Source of the DNA: Spiroplasma sp. NBRC 100390
GTDB taxonomy: Bacteria; Bacillota_I; Bacilli_A; Mycoplasmatales; Mycoplasmataceae
Assembly (NCBI RefSeq): GCF_001886495.1
Contig: NZ_CP018022.1
Location: 310,001 to 374,000, forward strand
Direction of reading: 5' to 3'
Length of the DNA stretch: 64,000 nucleotides
Positions within the stretch are counted from its first letter, which is position 1; every line of letters begins with the position of its first letter. The notes under the pieces are model-generated. The model was not told the DNA's origin, made no database searches, and saw only the letters and a list, made by a program, of their open reading frames with translations. Positions 30,659 through 40,125 of the stretch are shown here, one piece after another. Position numbers and translations under genes: made by a program.

Positions 30659-31792
30659 ATGAAAAATACTATTAAAATAGTGAAATATCAAAATGAAATT
30701 GATAAGTTATCAAAAATTGATGTATCAGTTTTAGAGGGCCATTGATCTTATTCTGAACAAGCTATTATTGGTGCTTTTGAATCATCTGATCGTAAAATTA
30801 GGGCCGGAATTATTAATACGTTATTGAATGGTTTTTTAGGGGGCCTATTTATTTCGGTTGGATATATTGCTGCATTGTATGCTATTCAAGGAATTACAAC
30901 AACTGGGATTAAACAAGTAATTTTTGGGATTGTTTTTCCTGTTGGCTTATTGTTGGTAACATTTTTAGGTGGTGGAATTTATACTTCGCATTGTGTTGGA
31001 TTTATTAATGCGGCAACCGGACACGCAAATCCATGATTGTTTGTTCGTAATTTATTATTAATTTTTTTATCTAATTTTATTGGTTGTTTGTTCGCAGCAG
31101 TTATTATTTATTATGCTGCTGTTTATGGTCATCAAACAACAACTGATTTAAACAGTTTTGCTGGTCAAACGATGAACATGATTCAACATAAGGTTGGTTC
31201 GATTGGAGAGGCTTTAGCCCATGGTCACGCAGTGACTAGTAGCGATATGGGAATAACTTTTTTAAATAGTCTTATGTCAGGGATTTTTTGTAATATTTTA
31301 GTTGCTGCAACATTATATGTTACTTATTCTTCAAAAAGTCCAACTGCTTCAATTTTATGTATCTTTTTTGTTCTATTAGCATTTTGTATTTCTGGTTATC
31401 AACACGTTGTTGCTAATTCATTTATTTTCTGAATGAATGTCTTAATGTTAGGAACCCCAATGTTTGGGACGGAAGTTTTACCGGGTTCGTCAGTTGGTTA
31501 TTTTGCAGGATTTAATTTATTACCGGCTTTTATTGGTAACTTTTTGGGGGGAGCAGTTATTATTCCAACGGTGGCATACTTTATTGCACATAAAAAGGTT
31601 GCTGCAACAGCTGTTAATTTAAAAAAAGAAAATTATGGAAGTAAAATTAAAATATTACAATTAAAAGCTGGTTTTGCAGAAATCATTGATAATAATTTTG
31701 TCTTGGATCAAGATAAATTTAGTAAAGCAATTAATAATGTCCAATTGCCAGTTAAAAAACAGTGATTTATTAAAAAAGAAAAAATTAAGTAA
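30659..31792 (+). CDS. Formate/nitrite-family (FNT) channel
   Basis: The 377-residue protein has the six membrane segments of the FNT family. The duplicated hallmark loops are recognisable: the first half with FLGGLFISVGYIA near the start of TM2, and the second half with LVAATLYVTYSSKSPTA and FLGGAVIIPTV. It is longer than E. coli FocA (285) because of a ~60-residue N-terminal extension and a cytoplasmic C-terminal tail. Its gene precedes pflB by 239 bp, with a terminator and new promoter between. In fermenting bacteria FocA exports the formate made by PFL, so the pairing suggests the same job. TGA splits it into several ORFs. Confidence 0.87.
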
Positions 31793-31810
31793 TTTATTGT
31801 TTTTTAAGAT

Positions 31811-31840
31811 AAAAAGAACTATTTAATATAGTTCTTTTTT
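31811..31840 (+). terminator. Intrinsic terminator of the FNT channel gene
   Basis: AAAAAGAACTAT / ATAGTTCTTTTTT, 12-bp stem with a TTAAT loop and T-run. Confidence 0.85.
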
Positions 31841-31900
31841 TGCTAATTTGTGAATTAACAAAAGAAAAATTAAATTTGGTAAATTTTGGAATATTAATAG

Positions 31901-31906
31901 TATAAT
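31901..31906 (+). promoter_or_regulatory. Probable -10 box and long leader of pflB
   Basis: TATAAT with a weak TTGGTA (31876-31881) 19 bp upstream. The implied leader to the ATG at 32032 is about 120 nt. I see no riboswitch-like structure in it, only an AGGAGGA ribosome site at 32021-32027. Confidence 0.5.
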
Positions 31907-32031
31907 ATTATTGATTGGGTATTTTGAGAATAATAACATTAAAAATTACAGGATAAAACTATTTTATTTTTCTAAAAATATATTTAATCAAGAGTTTAGT
32001 AGTTAAAAATAAAAAACAATAGGAGGATATT

Positions 32032-34101
32032 ATGAATAAAACATGATTTCCAGAGTGAGAAGGTTTTCATACAGGTAAGTGAACCGATGAAGTAGATACA
32101 CGATTATTTATTCAAATGAACTATAAACCTTATATTGGAACAGATGATTTTCTTGCTGGGCCAACGGTGGCAACAGAAAAATTATGAGCAAAAGTAATGG
32201 ATTTAACAAAGCAAGAACGCGAAAATGGTGGAGTGTTAGATGCTGATGAAGACTTGCCAGCAAGTATTACTTCACATGGGCCAGGGTACATTGATCAAAA
32301 ATTAGAAAAGGTAATAGGGGTTCAAACTGAAAAACCATTTAAAAGAGCAATGATGCCAAACGGAGGAGTTCGAATGGTTGAAGCAGCTAATGAATCTTAT
32401 GGGTTTAAAGTTTCGCCACGAGTAGTTGAAATTTTTACAAAATATCGTAAATCACATAATCAAGGTGTTTTTGATGCTTATACTGATGATATGCGAGCAT
32501 GTCGTAAATCACATATTATCACTGGACTACCTGATGCATATGGGCGCGGTCGAATTATTGGTGATTATCGCCGTTTAGCTTTATATGGAGCTGATTTTTT
32601 AATTGCCCAAAAAGAGGATGATAAAAAAAATACCTCGATGGTAATGACTGATGAAGTGATTAGATTACGAGAAGAAATTTCAGAACAAATTAGTGCTTTA
32701 AAAGAAATTAAAAAAATGGCAGCATCTTATGGTTTTGATGTTTCAAAACCAGCGAAAGATGCAAAAGAAGCATTTCAATGGACATATTTAGCTTATTTAG
32801 CAGCTATTAAAGAAAACAATGGAGCTGCCATGAGTTACGGACGGACAAGTAGTTTTTTAGATGTTTATATTGAACGTGATTTTCAAAAAGGAATTTTAAC
32901 CGAAGAAGAAGCACAAGAATTAGTTGATCATATGATTATGAAATTAAGAATTGTTAAATTTATGCGAACACCAGAATATAATCAATTATTTTCTGGTGAT
33001 CCAATTTGAGCAACAGAATCAATTGGGGGAATGGGGCTAGATGGTCGTACATTAGTAACAAAAACAGCGTTTCGTTATATCCATACTTTAGCTAATATGG
33101 GACCTTCACCAGAACCAAATTTAACAATTTTATGATCACAAAATTTACCAGAAGGTTTTAAAGCCTTCTGTGCAAAATATTCAATTTTATATTCATCAAT
33201 GCAATATGAAAATGATGACTTGATGCGTGTTACACACGGCGATGATTATGCAATTGCTTGTTGTGTTTCACCAATGAAAGTCGGAAAACAAATGCAATTC
33301 TTTGGTGCTCGTTGTAATTTAGTAAAAACATTATTATATGCTATTAATGGTGGAATTGATGAGGTACATAAAAATCAAGTATCACCACGTTATGAACCAT
33401 GTCATGGCGATGAAAAAACACCATTAAATTATGAAGAAGTTTGAAGCAAATTTGTTCAAATGGCAAAATGATTAGCTGGTGTTTATGCGAATGCATTAAA
33501 TATTATTCATTATATGCATGATAAATATTTTTATGAAAGAAGTCAGTTATGTTTTATGGACACAGATACTCATCGTTTCTTTGCCACCGGGATTGCTGGT
33601 TTATCAGTTGTAACTGATGCTTTATCAGCAATTAAATATGCTAAAGTTTATCCAATTCGTGATGAAAACGGAATTGTTGTTGATTATCGTACCGAAGGAG
33701 AATTTCCAACTTATGGAAACAACGATGATCGAGCTGATGATATTGCAATTTTAGTTGTAAAAACATTTATGAATGAAATTCGTCGTCAACATCATTATCG
33801 TAATTCTGAACCAACAATGTCAGTGTTAACAATTACATCAAATGTTGTGTATGGAAAAGCCACTGGAAATTCGCCAGACGGACGAAAAGCAGGGGTACCA
33901 TTTTCTCCGGGAGCTAACCCAATGAGTGGTCGTGATAAAACGGGAGCTGTTAATTCATTAGCTTCTGTTTCAAAAATTCCATTTAAACATGCGGCAGATG
34001 GAATCTCAAATACATTTACAATCATTCCAAACGCATTAGGAAAAGACCAAGATTTGGTAATTCATGGTGACTTAGAAATTGATGATTTAAAGAAAAAATA
34101 A
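32032..34101 (+). CDS. pflB: Pyruvate formate-lyase lacking the C-terminal glycyl-radical domain
   Basis: The 689-residue protein follows E. coli PflB closely from its N-terminus ([34 protein letters not shown]) through the active-site pair C410-C411 ([10 protein letters not shown]. coli 418/419) and on to the KLPF-like [18 protein letters not shown] region. It then stops after NALGKDQDL plus a short acidic/basic tail ending DLKKK. The last ~70 residues of normal PFLs, including the RVSGYAV loop whose Gly carries the catalytic radical, are absent. A terminator lies 19 bp downstream and no frame there encodes the missing part. No pflA activase gene is in the window. Alone it should be inactive, unless a separate YfiD/GrcA-like radical subunit exists elsewhere. 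Confidence 0.9.
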
Positions 34102-34119
34102 CAAGAATTTAATAAAAAT

Positions 34120-34150
34120 AAAAAATATGTTTTGTAAAAACATATTTTTT
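34120..34150 (+). terminator. Intrinsic terminator after pflB
   Basis: AAAAAATATGTTTT / AAAAACATATTTTTT stem with a short loop, 19 bp past the pflB stop. Confidence 0.8.
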
Positions 34151-34183
34151 ATTGTAATTTTAAAAAATAAGACTTTTAAAAAA

Positions 34184-34212
34184 TTGTTAAGATTCTTAAA
34201 TTAGCATATAAT
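34184..34212 (+). promoter_or_regulatory. Consensus-like promoter of the treR transcription unit
   Basis: TTGTTA (34184-34189), 17-bp spacer, TATAAT (34207-34212), then an AGGGGTGA site before the ATG at 34236. Among the best-spaced promoters in the window. Confidence 0.7.
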
Positions 34213-34235
34213 TAAATAAATAAGGGGTGAATTAA

Positions 34236-34499
34236 ATGAGTAGCTTTTCGTTATCAAAAGAAAGAGGACTTTGACAAAAGATTTTTAAAAAAATTCCGTG
34301 GTTTTATCATAGTATTTTTATTATGATTGGTGTAATCACGGGGCTTTTATTTCAACTGCTATATATTAAACGCTGAGATTTTCCATATTTTTTTATTTTT
34401 GTTATTGCAATTTTAATAATTTATTGCGTATTATTTTTATTATTTGGACCGATTATTAAGCAAAACTGATTTTGAAAGAAGAATTTAAATGAAAAATAA
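34236..34499 (+). CDS. Small two-span membrane protein upstream of treR
   Basis: An 87-residue frame masked by several TGA-Trp codons. Two hydrophobic segments (~23-44 and ~50-76) are separated by a tight YIKRWDF turn. Both ends are basic, so both are probably cytoplasmic. It starts at ATG 34236 behind AGGGGTGA and a strong promoter, and its 3' end overlaps the regulator gene by 11 nt, which suggests coupled translation. The family is not recognised. Its place at the head of the trehalose regulator transcript may be functional or incidental. Confidence 0.65.
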
Positions 34500-35478
34500 A
34501 AAGATTTCTATTAAAACAATTGCAGAGGAATGTGGCGTTGGGGTTGGAACGGTGTCTCGTTATTTTAATGGTGGTTATGTTAGCCAAGAAAAGCGAGTTT
34601 TAATTCAAAAAGTTGTTGAAAAATATAATTTTCAGCCAGATTTTGCTGCACACTCAATTAAAAAGAAAATTTTGGAAGTATATATTTTAATTCCAGATTT
34701 AACAAGTAGTAATACTTTTATTGTTAAATCAATTTTAAAACAAATTAATGATAGCTTTTCAAAAATAGTACCATTTGTAGTCGAAACAACTTATAATGAA
34801 GAACGATATTTATTACATTTACAGGAAATAGTTCGTCGTAATCCAGCAGCTTTAGTTTTATTTACAATTAGTAATGATCAAAATATTCGCACTTTTTTAA
34901 AAACAATTACAATTCCAATTATTGTCTATGGTCGACAATGAGGGAATACAGTTTTTATTAATAATGATAATGAAATGATGTATTCATTATTAGAAAAAAT
35001 GGCAGCAAATGGTGAATTTAATAATCATCATAAAATTCTTTATATTGGAGAGAATCCCGTGACTAATTTACCAACTGGATTTGCTCGTTATGATACTGTT
35101 ACAAACTGATTTCAAATGCATAATTATTCTTTTGATAGCTATTTTTTTGATAAAAATCAGGAAGGTGTTATTTATGATCTTATTAAAACAATTGACTTAA
35201 AGCAGAAAATTATCATTTGTGGGACGCATACTTGTTATAAAATTGCTCTTGCGTTTTTAATGAAACAAAATATTACAAATAGTTTGGTAACTGATATTTC
35301 TAATATGAGTGATTTTTTTCTTCCAGTTTTGCAAAAACAATATTGTATTGCAATTAATTATGAGGAATTAGCAACTAAAATTGTTTTTAGGCTAAAACAA
35401 ATTTTGGATGGAAATAGTAACGATAATGAACAAACAATTGAATGTTTAAATTATGAAATTAAAACTTTTTTAAAATAA
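34489..35478 (+). CDS. treR: LacI/GalR-family repressor, probably of trehalose genes
   Basis: The 329-residue protein has an N-terminal LacI helix-turn-helix (SIKTIAEECGVGVGTVSRYFNGG, residues ~4-27, with the hinge around VVEKYNFQPDFAA) and a periplasmic-binding-protein-like effector domain. E. coli TreR is likewise LacI-type, whereas Bacillus TreR is GntR-type. The gene is followed 68 bp later by treB-treA with a perfect palindrome at the promoter, so local control of trehalose uptake is a strong inference. The ligand is probably trehalose or trehalose-6-phosphate. The symbol is assigned from context, not from residues. Confidence 0.8.
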
Positions 35479-35503
35479 ATTTATATTTTAAAAAAATGTG
35501 TAT

Positions 35504-35532
35504 TATAATCTTATTATGGAAACAATTCCATA
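35504..35532 (+). promoter_or_regulatory. treB promoter with overlapping LacI-type operator
   Basis: TATAAT (35504-35509) is followed at once by a perfect inverted repeat TATGGAA-ACAA-TTCCATA (35515-35532), covering the expected transcription start. This is where a repressor would block initiation. The size (18 bp, dyad-symmetric) fits a LacI-family site, although the central CG usual in this family is absent. An AAGAGG site follows before ATG 35547. Confidence 0.75.
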
Positions 35533-35546
35533 TCAAGAGGTGAAAA

Positions 35547-37115
35547 ATGCCAAAAAAAACATATCTTACTGAAATAGAAACATTAATTCCGTTATTAGGA
35601 GGAATTGATAATATTATTTCATATACACATTGTGTGTCTAGGCTTAGATTAGTGTTAAAAGACAATGATAGAGCCGATTCAAAAGGAATTGAGGAATTAG
35701 CAAATGTTAAAGGAACAGTCCAACCAATTGGACAGTATCACGTTGTAATTGGAGCAGATGTTAGTAGTTATTTTCTTGAATTTCAAAAGTATTTGAAGTC
35801 TAAATCAGAAAACTTTAATACAGAACAAGCAAATTCTTCTTCAAAGAAGAAAACAAAATGATATCAACGCTTATTACAACATTTTTCTGAAATTTTTATT
35901 CCTTTAATTCCAGCGTTAGTTGCTGGTGGTTTAATTTTAGGGTTCCGAAATATTTTAGAAGCTAATTGAAGCGGACCAGGGACTTCATTAGTTAGTATTT
36001 CTGTTTTTGCAAAAGGGTTAAATGAATTTTTATGAATTCCAGCCCAAGCAGTTTTTTGATACATCCCTGTGACAATCTGTTGATCAATTTTTAATAAAAT
36101 GGGTGGTTCACCAGTAATTGGAATCATTATTGGTTTAACGTTATTATTACCACCACTAGTTGACATTTATTCAATTGCTGGTGAAGCTGGTAATTCATTG
36201 TGAATCTTTAATGTAGCGCCAACATTTGATTTTGGGGCTTGAAAGTTTCCTTGAAAAGTTCAGTATACTGGTCAGGTGATTCCCGCCATTGGAGTAGCCT
36301 TCTTTGGTGTTTATTTAGAAAAAGGTTTAAACCGGATTATTCCGGCGGTTTTGAAACAAATTTTTGTGCCTTTAATAACTATTTTGTTATCGTTTACCAT
36401 TGGATTATGTCTAATTGGTCCGGTTGGTTATATTATTGGAAGTGCAATCTCAATTGGGTTAAGCTGGACATTAATTAATCCAATTGCCAAATATTTCTTT
36501 GCTCCCATACTGGGATTGTTATATGCCCCAATTGTTATTACTGGGGTTCATACAATGTTTAATGCTGTAATGATTCAAAATACTGCTCAAATTGGTGGAT
36601 CATTTATTTTTCCAATCTTATGTATGTCAAATATTGCGCAAGGAAGTGCAACTTTAATGTTCACTATTAATAATCGGAAAGATCCAAAAATTAAGGAAGT
36701 TGGAATTTCTGCAACAACTTCTGCTTGGTTAGGAGTAACAGAACCAGCAATGTATGGAATTAACTTACGTTTCTTTTATCCGTTTTTAGGCGCAATTGTT
36801 GGTTCAGCTAGTGGTGCCTTATTATTAACGGTTGCTGGTGTAACTTCGAACGGAATTGGGAATGGAGCATGATTAGGTGTTTTATCAATTCAACCTTTTA
36901 GTCAAGTTAATGGTGTTAAGACATTTATTGGAACAGGATTTACGTGATTTATTATTAGTGGTTTATTAACAATGAGTGTAAGTATGACACTAACTTGGTT
37001 TTTAGAAAAAGTCCCGCGTTTTGCAAAATTACGAAATGAATTATTAAGCATTAAAGGAAAAAGTTTACTTAATTTTAAAAACCAACCAAAAATAGCGGAA
37101 AATATTAGTGAATAA
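35547..37115 (+). CDS. treB: PTS trehalose-specific EIIBC permease
   Basis: The 522-residue membrane protein imports trehalose while phosphorylating it to trehalose-6-phosphate. The N-terminal EIIB domain (~1-90) has the phosphorylated Cys at residue 29 in YTHCVSRLRL. A Ser/Lys-rich linker leads to the EIIC domain with about ten membrane segments, including the substrate-site region TGVHTMFNAVM and the WLGVTEPAMYGIN motif (conserved Glu). There is no EIIA domain, as in other TreB proteins, so a glucose-type EIIA encoded elsewhere must serve it. TreA follows 27 bp downstream. TGA-Trp codons are numerous. Confidence 0.93.
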
Positions 37116-37142
37116 ATAACTTAAATAGTAAAGGAGCACATA

Positions 37143-38792
37143 ATGGATAAAATTAATTTTCAAGAAGCGATTGTGTATGAAATTCATCCACAATCTTTTT
37201 ATGATAGTAACAATGATGGTGTTGGTGATATTTCAGGCATTATTCAAAAGCTAGATTATTTAGCAATGTTAGGTGTTAATTATTTATGGTTAAACCCAAT
37301 TTATTTTTCACCGCAAAAAGATAATGGTTATGATGTTGCTGATTATAAAAAAATAAATCCTTTGTTTGGAACGATGAATGATTTTGAAAGATTAATTAGT
37401 GAAGCAAAAAAAAGAAATATTTATCTTATGATGGATATGATTTTTAATCATTGTTCAATTGAACATGAATGATTTCAAAAAGTACTTGCAGGGAATAAAG
37501 AATATCAAGACCGTTTTTTCTTCTTATCAGGGGATAAAACAATTCCACCAAATAATTGGCAGAGTAAGTTTGGTGGTTCAGTTTGAGAATATCATGATGG
37601 ATTAAAAAAGTTTTATTTACACTTGTTTGATAAAACTCAGATTGATTTAAACTGACGTGATGATAAATTACGTCAAGATATTTATGAAATTATTAATTAT
37701 TGATTACAAAAAGGGGTGCAAGGATTACGTTTTGATGTTATCAATTTAATTGGAAAACCATCAACATTTGTTGATGATTTAACTGGTGATGGACGAAAAT
37801 ATTATACTGATTTGCCACAAGTTCACAAGTATTTGCAAGAAATGGGACAAAAGACATACCATATGAAAGAAAATGTTATCACAGTTGGTGAATTATCGTC
37901 AACTTCAATTGAGCAAGCTATTTTGTACACTAAATCAACATCACAAGAATTAAATATGGCCTTTACCTTCCATCATTTAAAAATTGATTATTTAAATAAT
38001 GAAAAGTGAGCATTAGCACCTTATGACCCTGCAAAATTAGTAGCAAACATTAAAGAATGACAACAGTTAGTTCAAGCAGAAGACGGTTGGTTAGCAACTT
38101 TTTTAAATAATCATGATCAACCACGGGCTTTATCTCGCTTTGGTGATTCACAAAATTATCGTTTTGAATCAGCAACTGCTTTAGCCGCTGTTGTCCTGAT
38201 GTTAAGAGGAACACCATATCTTTATCAAGGAGAAGAATTTGGAATGGAAAATAATGATTATCAAAATATTAGCCAACTTAAGGATGTTGAGTCAATTAAT
38301 TATTACCAAATTTTAAAACAAAAAGGCTATGAAGTGTCAGCAATTTTAAAAATTCTTAGTGCTCGTTCACGTGATAATGCCCGAACTCCAATGCAATGAA
38401 ATGATAAGCAGTTTAGTGGTTTCAGTTCTCATCAGCCATGAATTAATGTAAATACAAATTATTTAAGAGTTAATTGGGAAAAAGATTATTATAGTCCGCA
38501 ATCAATTTTTAAGGGATATCAATTTTTAATTCAATTACGCAAAAAAAATTTAGCCTTTAGTTATGGCCAAATTGATTTTCTTGATATTAATCCTGTTGTG
38601 TTAAGTTTTTATCGCTCTTATCAGGACCAAAAATTTTTAGTAATTATTAATTTGTCGAATCAAGAAATTATGTTTGATAATAAGTTAACTAATTTTAAAA
38701 TTATTTATAATAATTATCAAACTATTGATGAAAAACTTAAGCCATATCAAGTAATAATTTTTGATTATTTAATATCAAAACCAGTTAAATAA
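37143..38792 (+). CDS. treA: Trehalose-6-phosphate hydrolase (GH13)
   Basis: The 549-residue cytoplasmic enzyme splits trehalose-6-phosphate into glucose and glucose-6-phosphate. It has GH13 features: YEIHPQSF at the start, the MDMIFNH region, nucleophile D198 in GLRFDVIN, acid/base E250 in VGELSS, the transition-state Asp D325 in FLNNHDQPR, and GTPYLYQGEE. Length matches TreA/TreC. It lies behind an AAAGGAG site and is co-transcribed with treB. The last 28 bp overlap, tail to tail, the minus-strand DUF3137 gene. No terminator separates the two. Confidence 0.93.
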
Positions 38793-39955
38793 TCTAATCC
38801 CTTTCTCAAATGACTTAAATCTAATTCAATCTTAGCAATTAAATCATCAATACAATTTTGAATATTTTTGTTTCTTGCAATAATGGGTTTTCAAATTTGA
38901 TCTTGATGATGTGCTTTTTTACTATAATAATATTTATCAAGCAGTAAAGTAAATTTATTATTAACAAAGGACATTGATAAAACTTCTTGATATTTATTAC
39001 TATTGTCAATTAAATTAGCCATTACTTTTGGTGTTAAAATTTTTCGTAGTTCAACTGGATCAGTTGTATTAGTATCAAATAAATTAGGGAATTCCGTTCC
39101 TTCTAGTTGGATTTCTTTGTTATTTAAAATAAACTTTTTAAATTTATTTTGATGGGGAACAATATTTGCTTCAATTTCGAAGTTTTTTGGTAATGTGGCC
39201 GTAAAGAAAAAGTAGTTTTCTGAACGCTTCATTTCAATTCATAATAATAAGTAAGTCATATTAATACCATTTGCAATGCTATTTGATGTTTTTGAATCTT
39301 TGCCTTTACTATTAGAAAGACTAGCTAAAATAATTAGGCCAATAAGAAGACAAAAAATTAATGTTTTTAAGAAGACCATTGTTTTTCGAACAGTAATAAC
39401 ACCCAATGAAAAGGTGTTATTTTTTGTTGTACCATTAATAACTTTATTATCTAGCTTCTCTTCTAAGCTACTTACTCGAATTAAACTTTGTTGTAAAAGA
39501 TTATTTTTTTTTGGATCTTTACTAAAACTAGTAAAGTTTGGTTCAGGAATAATTTTAAAGTTATTGCTTACTTCATCAAGGGTAATTTCATCTTTTCAAA
39601 GATCTTCAATTGCAATTTGGTAATATGCATTATAATCTAATCGATTAAGAAAAAGACTAATACTAACAGCACCAGCTTTAATTAAAACATAAATAATAAT
39701 TGTTACTACTAATAATGGTAAGGCAACATAGATAAGATAAAATTGTAATTTATTATTGCTAATATTAATAACATTAAGAATAATTCCCACTAATAAACCT
39801 GTTCCTAAAATTGTAATTAAGATACTAAAAATAACATCAATTATAACTGATTTTCGTCAAAAACTAGTAATTTTTTTATAGTGTTGTTGAAGATGATCTT
39901 GATGAAGAGTTTTAATTTTATTAACTGCTGTTTCTGATAACGCAGTGGTATTCAT
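38765..39955 (-). CDS. DUF3137-like membrane protein
   Basis: A 396-residue frame rebuilt from TGA-split pieces; I checked the join codon by codon and found no TAA or TAG. Two adjacent TM segments lie near the N-terminus (~36-58 and ~68-92) and a third around 180-202. The C-terminal region matches the mollicute DUF3137 pattern: an FFTATLPKNFEIEANIVP stretch, LEGTEFPNLFDTNTTDP, and MSFVNNKFTLLLD. Such proteins occur widely in Mollicutes with no known function. The true stop is the TAA at 38765, inside the treA 3' end, giving a 28-bp antisense overlap. The ribosome site at the ATG (39955) is weak. Confidence 0.72.
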
Positions 39956-39999
39956 TTTTAACTTCACTTCGCTTTCTGGGTTTATATTAATTTGTATAA

Positions 40000-40005
40000 A
40001 TTATA
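40000..40005 (-). promoter_or_regulatory. Probable -10 box for the DUF3137-like gene
   Basis: TATAAT on the minus strand, about 45 bases before the ATG at 39955, in the divergent gap with lgt. Confidence 0.45.
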
Positions 40006-40071
40006 ATTTAAAAAGCAAGGAATTACAATTATGTTGTAAAAATAAGTGAACTTTTTTATCATAACTTGGTG

Positions 40072-40077
40072 TATAAT
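40072..40077 (+). promoter_or_regulatory. Extended -10 promoter of lgt
   Basis: TGG-TG-TATAAT region 49 bases upstream of ATG 40126; an AAGGAG site follows at 40109-40114. The -35 is unclear. Confidence 0.5.
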
Positions 40078-40125
40078 TGTTATGCATTAATTATTAGCAA
40101 TTATTAATAAGGAGTGAAAAATTAA

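Noticed and set aside
31793-32031. A riboswitch in the pflB leader
   Set aside because: After the FNT terminator the leader is plain AT-rich sequence without a recognisable aptamer or an anti-terminator hairpin.
33795-34025. Minus-strand 76-residue ORF inside pflB
   Set aside because: No ribosome site or recognisable motif, and fully antisense to a strongly conserved coding region.
34102-34235. A frameshifted C-terminal end of pflB downstream of its stop
   Set aside because: I read all three forward frames of this gap; none encodes RVSGYA-like sequence, only the terminator and promoter are there.
36239-36478. Second plus-strand ORF overlapping treB in another frame
   Set aside because: It lies inside the conserved EIIC frame and has an implausible Trp/Cys/Ser composition; a shadow.
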